Notes: generated by a model from the sequence alone, not told the origin. A DNA stretch of 64,000 bases from Toxotes chatareus (GCA_016801885.1 CM028888.1:16663170-16727169); one strand, 5' to 3'; positions 23,901-38,900 are shown, counted from the first letter of the stretch. Made by a program: numbers and translations.

Positions 23901-26900
23901 TATTTTTTTCACATGTGAAATCTTTGTGGCCCAGTGGGGGGATTAAAAAAAGAAAAGATGACAGTGAGATTGTGAGTTGAAAGGATGTCCAAGTCTTAAC
24001 GGCTAATAAGACCATCCGGGTGGCTGCCAGTTTGCCAATTTGGAGAGAGATGCAGGACGGTGAATGTGAAGGCTGATTCTGATTTTGCCTCAATACTTTG
24101 TATGACCCTGAGCAAGTGTACTGATGTGGAGTGAGAGGCACTGACAAGTAGGAAAAGATGTCAACAAGTGGGGAGAAATGATAGAGCCAAAGAGCTTTCA
24201 CAAATAATAGGAAATGGGGAGAGTGGACTATCAGCATGGAAAATTAAAGCTAGAATGGAGGACATTATGTAGTGAGAGAAGCCGCTAATGGCAATGATAT
24301 GTTACATACACACTTATCCATTAATACATCCACACAGTTCATACAGTCCACTTGCCTGATATTCTGATATCAGGTATGAAGAGATAATTTCAGTAAGGAT
24401 GATTTGAAACCAGTCTGTATTTTTCATGGACAGAACAGTGACTAATAGAAGAGTGGCCGAGGCCAAGTTTGTTGCTCTGTGGAGATTCCAAATTATTTAT
24501 TCCTTCATAAATGTTTTTTGGATTTGGCTTTGTGCTTTTTGGAGATATTTTCTCCCCTGGCTCAGAACCAACTGGAGAACTAATTTGGAGTGAAACAAAT
24601 AAATAAAAATGGGTCTCAGCGCTTGGCACTGTCTCCTTGAAATCCTTGCCATTTTATGTGTTGTGTTGCTATGAAGCCGTGCATGTCTTTGTGTCCATTT
24701 TTTACCATCTGTTCCTTGAAATATTGGTGTTGGAAGAATTGGAAGAGTTGGAAGAGAGGGTCACTGGTAAACCCTATCCTCTTGTTATTTGTGTTTTAGC
24801 CCCGCTGTTTTCGTAGCCAGCTTATTCCTATTAATTATATGAATTTAGACTAATTATGCAGTTATTGCATGACCAGGTCCATATTGTTTTCCACACTACT
24901 ATTGTACCATTGCAGTCTTCTGGTCTCAGCCAACTGGACTGCCAGAGAGTCGTATAGTGGGGATAATATTTACTTGGAAGGCATGAAAAAATGTGAACAA
25001 ACAGACTCTGTAGGGAAAAATAAACACAAGAGCAATGTGCAGCGAAGATTTAAGACTGAATAATAGTGGAAATGGCAAGAACCATGGCACAACTGTACAT
25101 ATATTTCAGTCACTGTGTGGCTGCAGACATGATGAGTAGGGCATAGAAACTGGAGAAAAAAAAGAGGAAAATGCAAGAAGGCAAAGAGAGGAGAAGGGAA
25201 GGTGTTCCCGATTGGAAAAAAGGCAGTAGAGTGCTTGTGATGAAACTATAATTTCCCATATTTTATTGGTTGTTTACAAGCTGTGATGGCTCTGCTTAGA
25301 GAGCTGACTGGATCCAGCAGCACCAGCAGTGGTCCACAATGGCCAATTAAAGGATTTAAGGCAAGAGGGCCGAGAGGGCTGAGTAAGTAAACTTTGCTCA
25401 GTTTAAATGTGACTTAAAAGACCCGAAGCATCACTGTTTTTTTTTTTTCTGTAGCGTGTCATTTAAACAGAGAGTTTGAATTTAAATACGTACATACAGT
25501 TTCAATACATAATTATTGTCTCTTTTCTTCTGTTGCTAACTTTGGTTGGACGTGTGAAGGAATTTTCAAGAGTATACTTTTCACTGTAGAATTTATGCAT
25601 ATTCTAAACTTGGCAATTTTTTTGTAGCATCATGCATCCTGCCTGCTTGCTCTTATATGGCCTTGCCGATCTTTGCAGTTCTGTGGAGAGGGCAGAAATA
25701 GGATGCAAAAAGAATTTTAAAAGTATATCAGTAATGTATTTCAAAACAAAAACCCACAAAGAATTTGACCATTTGTAACAGCAGTGGTTTTGCTACTGAA
25801 GACTTGGGGATGTCATAGCAGGCCAAACTGCTAAGGAGAAATCCAGTTGTGTAGGCAATGCACAGTGAAAAACACAGCCTTAAACGAAAGGATGAGCTTT
25901 TCCTATTACACCAGACCGTACTGTAGCTGTGCAGCCAGCAGAGGGAGTGCTGACCTGCTCAGACAACAAAAGACATGTCTTCAGATTCAGTCTGTGATGG
26001 AACTGTTAACTAGTAACTTTAAAATGGATTAATCTCTCTCAACTCAAACTATATTTAATTTGAGTGGAATATCACAGAGGATTTGTGATTATTACTTCAA
26101 CATGTTTGATGTAAGGACATAAAACGTTTGGTAGTTCATTTCTAATACACTTAAAATGTCATTTAATTTCCCAGTGGTATGCTGAGGGGTCACAAAGAGA
26201 AGACCTGATTGATTTTTGTCATGGAAAGAAGAAGCACAGTGCTGCTGCTGCCCTGTGTGGATAAAAGCACACGTTACCGGCTCATTAAGAATACTTTTTT
26301 TTCTTTTTTTGTGTGAGGTGCCTGATGTGGTCCCTTTAGGTTTTAATAAGGACACACTGAAAGTTCACATCTCTCTGTCTTGATAGGAAGATAAAAATAG
26401 TATAAACCATTTATCAAGGTCATACATTCACTTTCAGCAGTAGACACACATTAAATTATTAAGTACGTTTTTGGTTGGAATCTGCGTTGGCTATCATGGC
26501 TCTTAACACGCCTGATAATGATGATCATCTACAACAAAGTGTTTCACTGGCTCAGCCAGTTGGATTCATACTCTATTGCAGGCTGCTGCCATGCAGTAAA
26601 CTAGAAACTGCTTGACTTACATTGGTAGGACTGGACGTTGTTACAAATTGCAGTATTTAATGTATCAGACATTAAACCACTAGCATCCGCATTCAGTAGT
26701 TTGCAGTGATTTTGATGTTTTTTCTAACAATTATTAGGCTGCTGTAGCGAGTCTTTTTCATAATGCAAAACCTAGGAGAGCCTCGCGTTGTGAATGCATC
26801 CTTGTGCGGTTAAATGGTGCCTGACTCGCAGGAATCTCCTCTACACAGCAGAAAAGCCTCTGACTGGGTAGGAAAACCAAAGCAGCGCTGAGCGCAGAGA

Positions 26901-29900
26901 CGCACGGCGCCTCATCCAACCAGCGCCAGTCCCACCAAACCGGGGGCAAAAGAGGGGGAAAACTACACATTCAAACCATTAAAGTGAGTGCAACTGGACG
27001 CTTCTGCTCTTTGGATTCTTGCTCTCTGCTCTTCTCCCGAAGTGGAACCAACTGCGTATCTGATGACCGATGAATTCCGCGAAGTTATCAGCAGTTGGAA
27101 GTGAGGAGCTCGACAGGAGTGGAGAAAATCCAAGTGGCGCTGAGTGGATTAGTTCTCGAGTAACCCGCAACGATGCGTCCGACTGATGTGAACTTTGGTT
27201 CCAATAGAAATCCCCTCTCCGAGGAGCAGTTCTGAACATTATTATCTGTATTACTGCAGGAGTTCAGGAACTCTCCTCCAACCTGATCCCCCACACCATC
27301 ATCGGCTCCGCAGTAAGAAGTTGCGATTTAGATGAAACAGGCACCAAACAAAGCGCATTCTAACTGGATTTACACCGTTTGCAGCTGCTCTTGAATGATG
27401 CCTGCCTGTTTGACGGCAATTTACTGTCTGCTGGCATTTCTACAGATTTGTTCAGGTACGAGTTACTTATTACCAAAACATCTTTTCCTATGTCTCGGGG
27501 CTGAGAAATGTCCAACTAATGTGCTGCATGTTTATGTGTAGAAAGAGTCATTTCTATAGCGGTGGTGGAACAGGGAGAAGTGAGAGGGGGGTGATACATT
27601 TTAAAGTTGTCATCACTTACCGTAGCACCCTGTGGGTGTCTCGGTCACCTTTCCCTCTGTATAGCCAGTAGGATCAGTACGTGCCCCCCTGACCCAGGCT
27701 ACTCGCTGCCTGGTTGCTGATGAGAGTGACTCATCTATCTGTAATTGCTTCAGATCAGTGAAGTACAGCCTTTATAAGCAACGCTTATCACACCAGTGGA
27801 AATTAATTGCCACCAGTGTCTGAAAGGGTAAAAAAAGGGAGTCAGGTTTATGTTAGAGCATGGTGTTTTATGCATGTGATAAAATCAATTGCATCAGTAG
27901 GTGTATACATCACATGAGCTGCAGGTTAATGAGGAACAGAGAGACTTCACTTGGATTTTGCACCAGTCAGACCAGTGAAGATGTGTTATTTTCATTGGAT
28001 GAAAATAAGACTGCTTACACTGACAATGCTGCTATTCTGAAAATTGGGTTAATTACTGGACAAGTCACATTGTAAGGGTTGAAAAATGAAAGTTACATTT
28101 TTGGATGTGCCAGCTCCAAATTACAAACCAGTATTTTCATTTAGTTTATTTATTTTTAAGGACGAAACACATTTTGCAATAAATCTGTAAATGTTCTGGT
28201 GTTAGCCAGCAGGCTCATTTTCAACTGTAGCCCTTGGGTTAGATGTTCTGAAACCTAGAAATGATGGTTTAAAATTACAGATTAAAAAAACAAGAAACCC
28301 TAGAGACAGTAATAGCAACAAAAGCATTGTCAAAACAGGCCATGCATGTTTAGATGTGACAAAAAAGCTGGGACTTGTATGTTGGAAAATTTGCCTTTGT
28401 CAAATAGCATGCTTATTGAGTGAAATCTGATACAGAGGAAGAGCTTTGTGTTATACACATTGTGTAGTAGGTGCTATGTTTCTGTTGGAGGGTCACGGTT
28501 CACTCCAGGAAAAGTAACTTAAGCACAACATAGATATAACACTAATAGCGCAGATGGAGGTTGGGGTGCACATCGAGTGCTGACAACATACTTACTTTTC
28601 ACTAGGCTTAAATATGCTTGCACATATTTGTCATTAGCATTTTGTCACAGCTGATATTAGCCACTTTGTTCCAGTCAAGCACCATACTTTTCAGGCATAG
28701 CCACTGAAGGAGCCCCAGGAGAAATCTTCCACCCACCACGACTTAAAATGCATACTAAGCAGTATGATTTAAAATACAGTGACACCAAGTACAGTCACAT
28801 AGAGTAATAGTTTGGAAAGGCTGGGTAGCTTTGGCCCAGATAAGACTAGATAACAGCATTTTTCTATATGCACCTGGTGTTGGGAACAAGCTGGTTAAGC
28901 CTAGATGGTGTTTAGCGTTTTGAATGGCTCCACCAATAAGGGAGGAGTTTATTCATTGCCCACAAAAAATACATTAATTTCAACACAAGGTAGCAAGGTA
29001 ACAGTGCACCAGATAGAGCATAATAACAAAATCCCTCCACCATAAAAAAAAAACCCCAATATTTTTAGCTACTATATGGATTTTAGACTGAAGTATTGTC
29101 TAATTATATATATATATTTTAGATTTACCAGTAATCTAAGAAAAGCACATATTCTTAGAACTCCAGGCTAAGGTGCTAAGAAAACCCAAATGTTTTTCAT
29201 AATTTCAAGAGTCCCTCAAAATTCCCTACTGGCACCAGTGTTGTTCACTGTGTAAGAAAAAGACAGCTGTCAGTAACATTAGCAGTGGCCACAGACTGAA
29301 AAAGAACAATATGCTTTTAGTACTAGAGCTTCCATACATGTCTGACACTGAGTGATGGCTTTATTTGGTAGTGGAACTGTGTTTGACAGTATAAAGAAGC
29401 ATGTTATGACAAGGCTTATTTATATTAACGCTTTACAAACCTTAGATAATGCACCAAATGTTCTTTCTAGCTTCTTTGACCAAAGCAGAAGCAGTACAGT
29501 GTTAGCATGTGGGCATAATACGGCCTTTTACCAGCTCTTTTCTTAAACTTCAGTGGTGACTCCAAAAAGGAAACACTGTAAGTCTTGCCTATCCACATGA
29601 AGAGCACAAAAATACGTATGACACCAATTTTCCAGTTCGTTGTCTCTAAATTTCCAAACTGACAAACTTGGTAACCACGGAATTCAGGGAGTTTCAAGAG
29701 GACACGAGGAGGTTTGTGCCTGTGTTGGAAAATATTGTCCTGTTTTTCTGCTTTTTAAGTATGGTGTCTGGTCCTTTACCATCATGAAATATGTTAATTT
29801 GCAATTGAAATTGCACTGTAGGCACCTGCTCATCACATTTTGTCTCAAACTGCAAGCAGCAGACTGGAAACCCAGACTTCAAAGTTCAATAAAACCTTTA

Positions 29901-32900
29901 AATTACTCCCAACAATTATGTTATTCACACGAAGAGCCCTGACACAAAACTAACCCTTTGCTGGAAGCCCGGAGAGTAAGAGTAGTCAGTGCTTGTCTTT
30001 ACCGCTGTAAACTAGGCACTTTTTTTCTTTTTTTGGCCAATGGACCAATGCAGTGGACCAGACTTTTGACAAATGCCTAATACTGCAGTTTTTAGCCAAA
30101 ATATGTGAGGTGGTAGCGGTGATAAGGTGCACAGTAAATGTACGTAGCAATGGCCCTGTTTGAACCTATGAGTATATGTGTGTACCAAATCCTTATCCCA
30201 CCATAGATTACAGGGATTTCTAGACATTAAAGCTGGGATAGCTGCCAGGTTTTACATGCTCATCCTTGAAAATGATCCCCTCTTAACAAATTACAGTCAG
30301 AATGATTACATGTCTTTTCCACTGTATTTGTGTTTGATGTATACCAACTCATCACCTTGTACAGTAACTGTAGCATAAAAAGTTACCGTGGTCCATCATT
30401 AAAACATTGAGCTCTAAGAGCTGCTCTGTTAAGTGACTCCATCATACTCAGAGCTAAGGGGAAGCCGGAACTCCCCTTTGTCGAGTTTAAGCTCTGCATA
30501 ATAAATCTGTCAACGGTAATTGGATAATACATAATAATCTAAATGATGGCCATTAAAATCATACGCTCGTGTCGAGATGGCTTTGTCCTTTTCATCCCAC
30601 AGATCTTAATTATGCATCCCCAGAGTGATGCTGCAACTTGGCTCGCCATTCTACCTGCTTTGTTCGATGCTCTGTAAACAACAGCTGAAAAAGGAACCAT
30701 GGGAGACTAAAAGAAAGGCCCATCCTGTTATTTGTTATTTGTCCTGTTATTCTTTCTTATGATGGTTGTCTCACAACTGCGCTTTCAAAAAAAAAAAAAA
30801 AAATCTAATATCTTTATAACTGTACTAGCTAAGCTAATAACTAGGCTAATTACTTCAGCAAAAAGTGAACCACGGTCCTCTGAGGCTTATTTTACCTTTA
30901 TAGACCCTGTCATCCATGTATTATCAGTAGAGAAGTACAAGAGGGGCTCAGAGACCAGGAGAACACAGCCTAATTCCATCACTAGTGTGTGCAGCAACCC
31001 CATAGGGAACAGTTTAACTGAGACATCTGGCTGGCCTGCTGGAGGTAGTTGTACACAGGTCAGAGTTCACGTGTACTTACTCAGGCTGCTTTGGCGACTG
31101 ACACTCATGGCTTCAAGAGGTTGACTGTTGTGACCCAAAATACTATGGGACACTTGTTACAGAATGCTGGACCTTAAGTGATGATGGCTTGATTGGGGGA
31201 AGCTGGCCTGCTGTGTCGTCCCCTTAGCTAACAAGACTCCTTACAGTCTTTGTGATGGTGACAGTGATGAGCAGAGTCTCGCTACTAATGAGGACTTCTT
31301 CGCTATGGATGATGGGGCTGATAGGACATCTTTGTGTGCCGTTGAGGCTTCCTTTGTTTGTTGGATGAAATTGTCAGGTTCCCTCTGTTCTTCCTTAGAA
31401 ATAATGCATCTAATAAGCTTCACTGGAGACCAGTATGGTAGGAGAGCCTCTCCAGTGAGTTTTTTTTTTTTTTTTGCTGGAAACACACCAACATGTCGGG
31501 CAGGAATAAAAGAAATAGAGTTAGAGAAATGTATTCACAGTGTAACCTCTCACTGCTTCATTCATACTGATTGAGAATCTTCCGAAACCCCTGTTTTTTA
31601 AAGAAATGTGGCATTAAGGTTTTTGGTTTTCTCACCCATCCATGGGATCCATCAAACTTGATTTGAGGTTCATGATTGTATCTATATTACTCATGTTTTG
31701 AAAGAGTCGGATGAACAATGAACACCTTAAACCTTAAATTATACGTTCATCAACATACAGAGCATCCACCAAGTCATAACAAATGAACATTGTTTGACAT
31801 TTTGGTTTTTAGATCATTATGACCTGAAAAATGTTCATAACAACTGTTGAGGCAAAATAACTGAGACTGTATCTCTCTTGTCTCTCAGACCCCTGCAGAC
31901 GTTGCTGGCATTGTTTGATTCTGACTGAATGTGCATAAATGCATATGTAATAGTGCTAGAGAAAGCTTGTTTTTAATGTGTTTTCGAATTGTGTGCAGAA
32001 AGCTGTGATTCATGATTGCTTCCCTTGTTTACTCACTGTTTTCCTGTGGTGCTGTGAGGCTGAGCACGGTTGCCAACCCTGGGGAAGGGAAGCTACTGAG
32101 AGCTTTAACAAGTGCTCGTGGGCCCGGAGTTCACAGGTCATCACACCTTCACACAGGCATGCACATACATTCACACCCTCCTGCACACACATACACACAT
32201 AATGCCTCATTTTGAGAAGGATCAATAACTATCTGCCTCGCCTGCAATGGTTGCAGGTTGCTTGCCTGAGGGATCCTCCCACACCCCTGCTACTTTCTTT
32301 AACCTTTTTTACTCATCTCTTAAAAAGAACCACAGCATAGTTAATTTATTCAGTCAGTATTTTCAATTCCTTAGATTGACACGCTCTTATTAAAGCACCG
32401 TAAGGTCTTGTTTGGGTGCAACAGCAACTCAAGCATGACCCGAAAACAGATAATATAATAAATATAATAAACAACTTGATTTTATTAAATAAGTATAAAA
32501 GAAAAAAGCTAAACTTAAACTATCAAACATGAAATCCTGTGGTCACTTCTGTGTTAGTTACACTGATAGGAATCTGGTTTTGTCTACTGTATCAGATCAT
32601 ACCACAGAGAAAACAAAATTAAGGTTGCAGACTAACACCACACATAGCTAAACTATTTGTGATCTTAAGAGATCCTAAATAGTGAACCTTTAGCAGTGCT
32701 CATCTGGACAGACGAGCTTGGAAGCTCAGAAATTCCCGTGGGTTTGTGGTTTTCTCCGGGCTGTTTGTTCTACTTTGGCCTTAGTTTCCAGTTCTGAGGT
32801 CAGTGTCCAGCTATGGCTGTGTGCTGAGGTACTTTGGATAATTACTTCTGTAAATAAATCTCTCCATAGTCTTGAGATTTTATAAGTAATTGAAAAGACA

Positions 32901-35900
32901 TCACACATTTGAATTTTGTGGTTAATATGCAAATCCATGTTTTTTCATCCTCTGATAAAGAAGATATGCTGAGGCGGGCTAATTATTTTTTCTTAGACGA
33001 ACCGTGTGTCTGAAACAAACTGTTGTACTCATGCAACCCTCCAACTTGTCCATCTGTGCTAGCAATGATTGAAGTGCTGCAGTGGTTGCAGTGCTTTTAG
33101 AGCGATTACGTATTCCTCAAGGATTTGGGTTTGGGAATAATTGGGAGAATTGCTGTTTTGAAAGGACGGCTTTAAAGGTCACTGTGATGGTATGACCTCA
33201 GAGATGCTTCTCAAGGATACGTCTGTGTGAGTCATCTCCTCTCCAGTCATGCGACTAATAATCAATATTATCAATATGCTCTCTGGTAGGTCTTTTGCAG
33301 TTTGTTTTTTTCCTTCATGCTTAAACAATCACAGAAATTAGATGTATCTCACACCTATCATGAATTAGGCAGGCTGTGACTATTAAACTCAAGATTAGCT
33401 AATAAAAGCTTGGTATTGTGAGAGCACACATCAGTGGTGCACATTATCCCTCTGCTATTTCCTCAGTCCTTCTCATCTTTCTCCTTCATTCATCTCCCAT
33501 CTCTGCCCGTCATTACTGACAGGGTTCAGAGCCCCCCATGTGAAGATTGCAGCATAAAGAACTGTTTTCCCACCAGAGCATCTCTCACTGAAAAGCCCAA
33601 AACATGCATAAATTGCTTTAATTAGCGGATCTATTATTAGCTAGCATTTGAAATGTTGTAGGATGGAATTCACTGATAAGCAGCAGGAATGACTGAAGCT
33701 GATGGTTTCGATAGCTTTGAATTATACAGCTGCGATGCCTTTATCTGAACCTGTAATAAGGCAGTATGGCACTATGGCAGTATTAGATAATTACCAGATA
33801 ATATAATAATTACCTCAACTACTGAATAATTAGCGCAGTGGTAGCTAAACACTTCATGTTGTATTATTGTTTTCTAATGTATGTGGCATGTTGTTGCCAT
33901 TCTTGTTATAATTCGAAAGTCTCTTTGCAATAAAAAAAAAGTTTGAATCGAGTTTGAAAAAAGACATTTAAATGAAAACTGTATATTTGACATACTGTAT
34001 TATACATTGACCTAAGACCGTATGGACAATGCATATTAAAAATATCTAGAGCATAGATGTGGTCTGAAAAAGAGTTAGTGTCCCTTCATGGTGATGAATA
34101 TGATTATTCTCAAACGTCCTGGAAGAAGAGTTAAGAGGAGGCTCTCATTCTAATATTAAAATTGATTCTGACAGCCTTGATCTGAACACATCTAAACCAA
34201 ACCTTCACTTGGCTTTTGACATCACAGTAAGCCTTTAGTGAAAGATAAAAAGAGCAGGTGGATCAGCGGGCCAATGTGATTGTGATGCCCGCTGGACTGA
34301 CCTTTTCTTATTACAGGGAGAGGACCTATCTCACTTTACCTTCATTAACCAGAAGCTCATGTTGAAATTCAAACGCTCAAGGCATCTCAAGAATTTTGAC
34401 ATACAGTCTCATTAGCCAGAGGGTGATATTTGTACTATACAGGAATCCCACTGATGTCACACCTACTTTGGATGAAGCTTTAAAGGGAGATTGTTCACCA
34501 AGACAGAGACCTGCAGTCTGGTTGTATCAGTTTGGTTTATTCTCAGCATCTAAAGCTAATTTCTCTCATTCACCATGATAAATGTAGGAAACATTTCAGT
34601 CCCCTAAAAGGGATGTTTGTTTGATACAAGGACTGACAGCATTTGACAATTAATGTAATATGTTGTAAAAGCTAAACATACAGTGTTTAACATGATTATT
34701 ATATGCTGTTAAGTATGCCATTGTAATAATGGCCACCAATGCAATATCCAAACCTAGTTTGTATAAATTTTGAGTCTAAGTGTCACAGTTTTTATTACTT
34801 TTTATTACTTTTCCCTCATGATGTTGCACTGACCAGTTCATAAGAATGAAACTTTTTATTTTTGTCACACTATGATCAAGAATATTCTAATTTTCCATCT
34901 ACAGATTCAACTCCAGAGTTCATATAATTAAATAAATTTAAAAAAAAAATGAAAAAGAAAGCATCTTGGCTCTGGTACTTTCCTAAATTCCATATTCTCT
35001 CCTGTCTCGCTGGGTTACAGTGTAGCAGGAGGCCTTCTTTTGGAAGCCTGTGTAAATGGAGGTTGCACAGTGGCATGATAGAAAATGAAATCTTGTCATA
35101 TTTGAAAAAATTGCCCCAGGTTAATAAGGGAGTAAGAATTATGGACCTGTTAGGGAGAAGGAAGTACTGTGATATCTGCAGTCTTTGGTGGCTGTGTTTT
35201 GAAATACAGTAATTAATCAGAATCTATATGTATGAACACAGATAAAAAGAAACTTCAGACCGTCATTCATCTCACAAACATTTTGTGCTCATTGCCTATG
35301 ATTTTCCAGTGGAATAAGAACTAAGGGAGCAGACTTAAGCTTTACTTCCAATCAACCAAAGTACCTGCACTGTTTCCTCACTTCAAACAGCAGCTTTATT
35401 GTGACATGCAAGATTGCTATCAGGTGTTTACTGTAGCCAGATTTTTAAAGCTGGTTTATTACAATCAGTGTTGGTTGCTTGTAGCCCTCGAATAGAACGT
35501 CTCTTCAACCAGCAGATAATCACAACTTTTGCCAAGATTTTCAAATTGAATGCAATATGTTGTATTCTTAACATATTTATTATAGCACACAAAATAACGA
35601 TTTGCCTCAGAAACACCACTTAAAGCATTTTTTCCTTAATAATCATGAAAGGCACAGAAAGACTTTTGGATCCATACAATCAAACTCATTCCAAACTACG
35701 TAGCAAATTAAGCTGGAGAGGTTTAACAGTATACTCTATGTCAACAACCAACAGAGCCCTGCCCCAGTGTGTGATCAACAGCAGCACTGCAAATGGAGCC
35801 AAACAAAAAGCTGTTCATACAGATAAATTCTCAAATGGCTGCCAGATGAGCGGCTTTAATCACCTTCTGAAAAGCTTATCGAAGGGTAAACTATTATCTA

Positions 35901-38900
35901 TCCCTAGAAAAAAGGATTGAAGTCTCTTCATAAAGGCCTCAGTCCTTCATAGCAAAAAGGAAAAGCAATTTGTCAGGAACATAGCTAGAATGATATTTGC
36001 CCAGTGGAAGTGATTGACACAAGCAGGTTTCCAGTGAAAAAAGAGGGCAGGATATTATGGAGTTCCAGAAGCTGGTTCTCATCCATGTTGAACTCTGACT
36101 CCTTGGCTGCTCCATTCCCAATGCTTCATTGCAACTTGTGGTATTACTGCTCCCTTCAGGTAGTGTTAGTGTCTGAAAAAACACACACACACTGTATAAG
36201 AATGGGGTTTCCTCTTAAACGATACATTTATGAATTAAGCTCTTGACTTTATCTATGTATTTTGTGATTCATGTGACTTAAATATTACCGTCAACATTTC
36301 AACATAAATCTTTGCAATAGGTAAAGTCATGAGCAACCCTCCCATTTGTTATTTCTGTAGCCATTGTGTGCTGTCACATAATTAGCAAACTGCATCAGAA
36401 TTTCTTTTAAAAAATTTATACTTAGGCTTTGTAAGCACAAGTAAATGTCTTATCAAATGTACATTTTTCATAACAAATGCAATACATAACATTGTGGCAC
36501 CAGCAGCAGCACCAGCAACAGCAGCAGCAACAGCTGTGTTTTGATAAGATTTGCATTTGGTTCCTTGGCTTGACTGCTGCCAATGTGTCAGACACCCGTT
36601 GCTGTTTTTAAAACAGTCAAACTGCTGCCTCAAGCTCTGAAACCATTTTGAGAAACAACAGAACACATGAGCGTTCCTTTTTCATTCACAATGTTAGGTT
36701 GGAGTATTAATTTGTGAAGATTCAAATAACATGACACACTTTCATAAATCGATTTCTGGTTAATACATCTTGCTAATTACTTGTTAATCATAGAGTCTGA
36801 TAAGCTTAATTGCAAGGACACTAAAAGAAGAAGAAGTCAGTCAAACTAACTTTGATGTGGACAGAGGCATTTGTAAATAGTTTTTTTCCTGCATAAAGTC
36901 TTTGTGCATTGATGTTACCAAGAAGCACACATAAGTCAAACAGGTGGCAGGCAGCTCAGATAGCTGGACGTCAGTATTGTGAAAGGCACTCCGATTTGGT
37001 TCAGTATTTAACAAAATATACTTAATGACTTTTTTTTTTACCAAGAGTTAAATGAGAAGAGTAATACCATTCACAACATGTCAGTTAGTGAGCTTTAGAG
37101 GTGCTGGTAAGTGAATTTTGTTACCTTTGGACAGATATATCTGTTTCCCCTTGGTTCCAGTCATTATGCTAAGCAAAGCCACTCATGTCTGGGCTCTAGC
37201 TTTGTACTTAAGAGACATACATGAGAATGATATTGATCTTCACCATTTCCCAAAAAATGGTGAACTATTCCTTTAAAGTCAGATGTAAATGTAATCCAAC
37301 TAGATGGGTATTGATACCATCAAGTGGGTATTTTCCTTCTCTCCCACAGTGGGCCTTTTTTTATTGCAGAGCTAAATGAAACCCATTCCTCTTTTAACAC
37401 ACAGGTTATTAGCAGTGGCAGCAAAATCGGAGTGAATCTACACAGCACTGACCTTTAATCCCCTGTGGCTCAATGTACCCTTTTATTAATGTCCTCTCGA
37501 ACTATTAAGCTAATGCCATGATTGCTTTTAGTGTCAGTGCAGTCCAGAAACATCCAGAACTGTAGCCACTTATTCCGCCTCTTCATTACAGAGATAGTAA
37601 TCGAGAGTTAGAAGATTGGTTGAGAGTCAAATCTGGCTTGTGTTTGAGTTTTTGTTTATATTATGATATTATCTAACGGGCATGTCCAATGCATGTTTCC
37701 GTATCTTGCGTGCACACATGTATGAAACTAGAGTTCAGTCCCATGAGAGAGCTTTGGTTTTGTAGATAGGTTCGGTGCTCAGGGCAAACTCTCTCTCCCT
37801 TCACAGTATGACAGTCAGTTCACATCTGGGCTGTCACTACCAGAGGCGCAATTAAGACAGAAAAGAAATTTAGGTCATGCAGACATGCCCTTGTGACATG
37901 CAATGACACAGCATGATGCTAATGTAATATTAATGTATCAAATCGGTTAGTTTAGCAAAAATGTTTTACATGTCAGTTTTATAACTTACAAGCCTCAGAG
38001 GAGATGAAGAAAACATGATAAACTACAGATGGTCAAACATACATTATACACACTGTTTAACTGATTATACTAATGACTGTGGAGTTCACAGTGACTTGTA
38101 ACAGCTTGCCGTACACTAAAACAGTAAATCACATATCAAACTAGTATACAAGATTAACCCAGGGTGGAGTTTTTTTCCTTTAACAACAAACAACCTCTTT
38201 GCCATTTTACTGTCTTCTCTATTCATGGGAAGTTTGACTTTCAAGCTCTGCCTGAGTGATAATCAATGGCCTATACAACCACTTTACTTTCCACTGAACA
38301 TTTAATGGAGTGAGGATAAGCCTCTCAGATGGGCTGCTGGCCTTTCCAGGCAGTTGTGCTCCAAAGGTGTGTTTCATCACAAATGCAGGAGGTAAGCCCC
38401 TGACTGTCAGCAACCTCAGTTTACCTGTTCACTATGTCAGATCAATATACAGGATTTAGTCAGTATATAAAAAGCAAAACATGTGGAGTTTGCTGACAAT
38501 ATTTGACATAATCTGGCATTGCCGGCATTAGCATAGCTGGGAATATGCCATGTATACTAAGCTATTATAAGAATATTAGACGAGAGGTGCAATATGTTTA
38601 GCCCTCAATTATACAGTTTGTGTTTTGTGTTTTAAAAACAAAACCACGGCTTGTGTGTATTAGAGTCAGCCTGATGGATTTATTCTCCAGTTGAAGTGTC
38701 CTGGTGACCTAGTTGGCTCTCACCAGCAATGTTCTGGTTTGAGTGTTCCCTGGGGACTTTGTTGCTTGTTACCTTCCCAGTGAGCATTTAACAGATGGCA
38801 ACCCAAAGTAGATTTTTTTTATTTTTTTTTATGTGTTATGACACTGTTTAACAGATAACAACAACAAAAAAAAAAATCTCAATCAGTATTTGCACAACTC

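Noticed and set aside
30732..31124. 130-codon open frame on the plus strand
   Set aside because: It includes a poly-A derived lysine run and no recognisable domain; likely a chance frame.
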